DNA from: an uncultured Clostridia bacterium
GTDB taxonomy: Bacteria > Bacillota > Clostridia > Christensenellales > Borkfalkiaceae
Assembly (NCBI GenBank): GCA_934254755.1
Contig: CAKQMM010000010.1
Location: 1-14,259 of the forward strand
Reading direction: 5' to 3'
Length of the DNA stretch: 14,259 nt
The position numbers were made by a program, and so were the translations under genes. Each line of letters opens with the position of its first letter. Within the stretch, counting starts at the first letter, position 1. Below, piece after piece: positions 13,565 through 14,259 of this stretch. The notes below the pieces were generated by a model. It worked only from the letters and a program-made list of their open reading frames with translations. It had not been told where the DNA came from and ran no database searches.

Positions 13565-14259
13565 ATGACGAGGAATACAGAAGATTCAATTGCGTCCAAG
13601 GACGAGAACTCTGTAGCCTACGCTATAAGGTGGAATTCCATAGATTGGAAGAAAGCCAAGGCGGTGGTCAGTCGTTTGCAGTATAGGATTTCCAAGGCTG
13701 CAATGGAAGGAAAGCATGCGCTGGTTGCAAGACTCCAGCATCTGCTGACGAACTCCTTCTCCGCCAAAGCTCTGGCGGTGAAGCAGGTCACCAGTACGAA
13801 GGGCAAGAGGACTCCCGGCGTGGACAACGTCATATGGGTCGGCGCCGCATCAAAGATGCGGGCCGTCGACGCGTTGACGGGAAAGGGCTACAGGGCTCAA
13901 CCCCTTAAGCGCATCCACATACCTAAATCAAACGGAAAGATGAGACCATTGAGCATTCCGACCATGCACGATCGCGCGGTTCAGGCTCTGTACAACATGG
14001 CCTTGGACCCCGTGCAGGAAGCCAGCGCTGACCCGAACTCCTATGGGTTCAGGAAGGGTAGAGGTGCGAAGGATGCCTGCTTCCAATTGAGATGCGACCT
14101 GAATCAGAAGACGTCATCCCAATGGGTCCTCGAAGGGGACATAAAAGGCTGTTTCGACAACATCTCCCATGAATGGCTTCTCGACAACGTGTGCATGGAC
14201 AAGAACGTCTTGAGGCAATTCCTCAAAGCAGGCTACTATTACGAGAAGAAACTGTTCGA
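13565..14259 (+). CDS. ltrA: Group II intron reverse transcriptase/maturase (N-terminal 231 aa, partial)
   Basis: The intron-encoded protein helps splicing and copies the intron into new DNA sites. ATG 13565 has GGAAGGGGG (13549-13557) about 7 nt upstream. Residues 23-105 match the reverse-transcriptase N-terminal domain of CL-type introns (WNSIDWKKAKAVVSRLQYRI, SAKALAVKQVT, GKRTPGVDNV). RT blocks follow: LKRIHIPKSNGKMRPLSIPT (114-133), YGFRKGRGAKDAC (160-172) and VLEGDIKGCFDNISHEWLL (188-206), with the first catalytic Asp at 192. The YADD box, thumb/X domain and any endonuclease domain lie past the window end. It follows the ribozyme 5' region directly, the usual placement inside domain IV. 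Confidence 0.96.
   Translation, partial: MTRNTEDSIASKDENSVAYAIRWNSIDWKKAKAVVSRLQYRISKAAMEGKHALVARLQHLLTNSFSAKALAVKQVTSTKGKRTPGVDNVIWVGAASKMRAVDALTGKGYRAQPLKRIHIPKSNGKMRPLSIPTMHDRAVQALYNMALDPVQEASADPNSYGFRKGRGAKDACFQLRCDLNQKTSSQWVLEGDIKGCFDNISHEWLLDNVCMDKNVLRQFLKAGYYYEKKLF

Larger units (their letters stand above)
12986..14259 (+). mobile_element. Group II intron with CL-type maturase, 5' part (runs off the window)
   Basis: The intron begins with the family's GTGCG consensus at 12986. It encodes a chloroplast-like (CL-type) group II intron reverse transcriptase further on. The boundary is backed by exon pairing. IBS1 AGCTGA (12980-12985) matches EBS1 TCAGCT (13292-13297). IBS2 CATCATGC (12969-12976) pairs with GCATGGTG (13172-13179) with one G-U wobble. 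The region from the 5' end to the RT start is GC-rich, hairpin-dense and free of credible genes. Domains V and VI and the 3' end lie beyond the window. The insertion point just after the stop of the 12669 gene leaves that protein intact. Confidence 0.93.

Noticed and set aside
12977..13599. Several minus-strand open frames of 62-96 codons over the intron 5' region
   Set aside because: They lie over hairpin-rich ribozyme sequence, lack recognisable protein features and are explained by GC-rich structured RNA.

Overview
The window looks like an accessory (defence and mobile-element) region of a prokaryotic chromosome. An archaeon is my best guess, possibly of the Methanomassiliicoccales type. 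Reasons are the heavy AGG/AGA arginine usage in the GC-rich genes, TATA-like elements in front of transcription units, and strong Shine-Dalgarno sites. No rRNA or other marker gene is present, so the host assignment is weak.

Left part (1-2428, GC-rich): the tail of an upstream gene, then a roughly 600-bp array of four diverged ~160-bp tandem units arranged A-B-A-B. The array runs directly into the ribosome-binding site of a serine recombinase gene (722-1717). Two unrecognised small genes follow (1788-2186 and 2183-2428). The last one seems to end at a sharp composition break near 2400.

Middle part (about 2400-12350, more AT-rich): on the plus strand, a YwgA/DUF4065-like winged-helix gene and a 70-residue partner overlap by 8 nt. 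Converging on them from the right is one tightly packed minus-strand operon of about 8.8 kb. In transcription order it holds hsdM, two half-size hsdS genes, a nucleoside-deoxyribosyltransferase/TIR-like gene, a DUF1016/YhcG PDDEXK nuclease gene, hsdR, and an unrecognised 380-aa gene. HsdM, HsdS and HsdR resemble the EcoR124 (type IC) restriction-modification family. The HsdR nuclease residues D151, E165 and K167 are visible, and the first HsdS half carries three tandem TAEL repeats in its spacer helix. In EcoR124, changes in TAEL copy number alter the DNA target. The two non-hsd genes between hsdS and hsdR suggest a composite defence locus.

Right part (12400-14259, GC-rich again): a TATA-driven two-gene unit encodes a 75-aa protein (possibly ribbon-helix-helix) and a degenerate nucleotidyltransferase-like protein lacking the catalytic aspartates. 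Five bases after its stop codon a group II intron begins (GTGCG at 12986). It shows EBS1/IBS1 and EBS2/IBS2 pairings to the upstream exon and carries a chloroplast-like (CL-type) reverse transcriptase/maturase ORF that runs off the window end.

All composition statements were judged by eye, and no database searches were possible.
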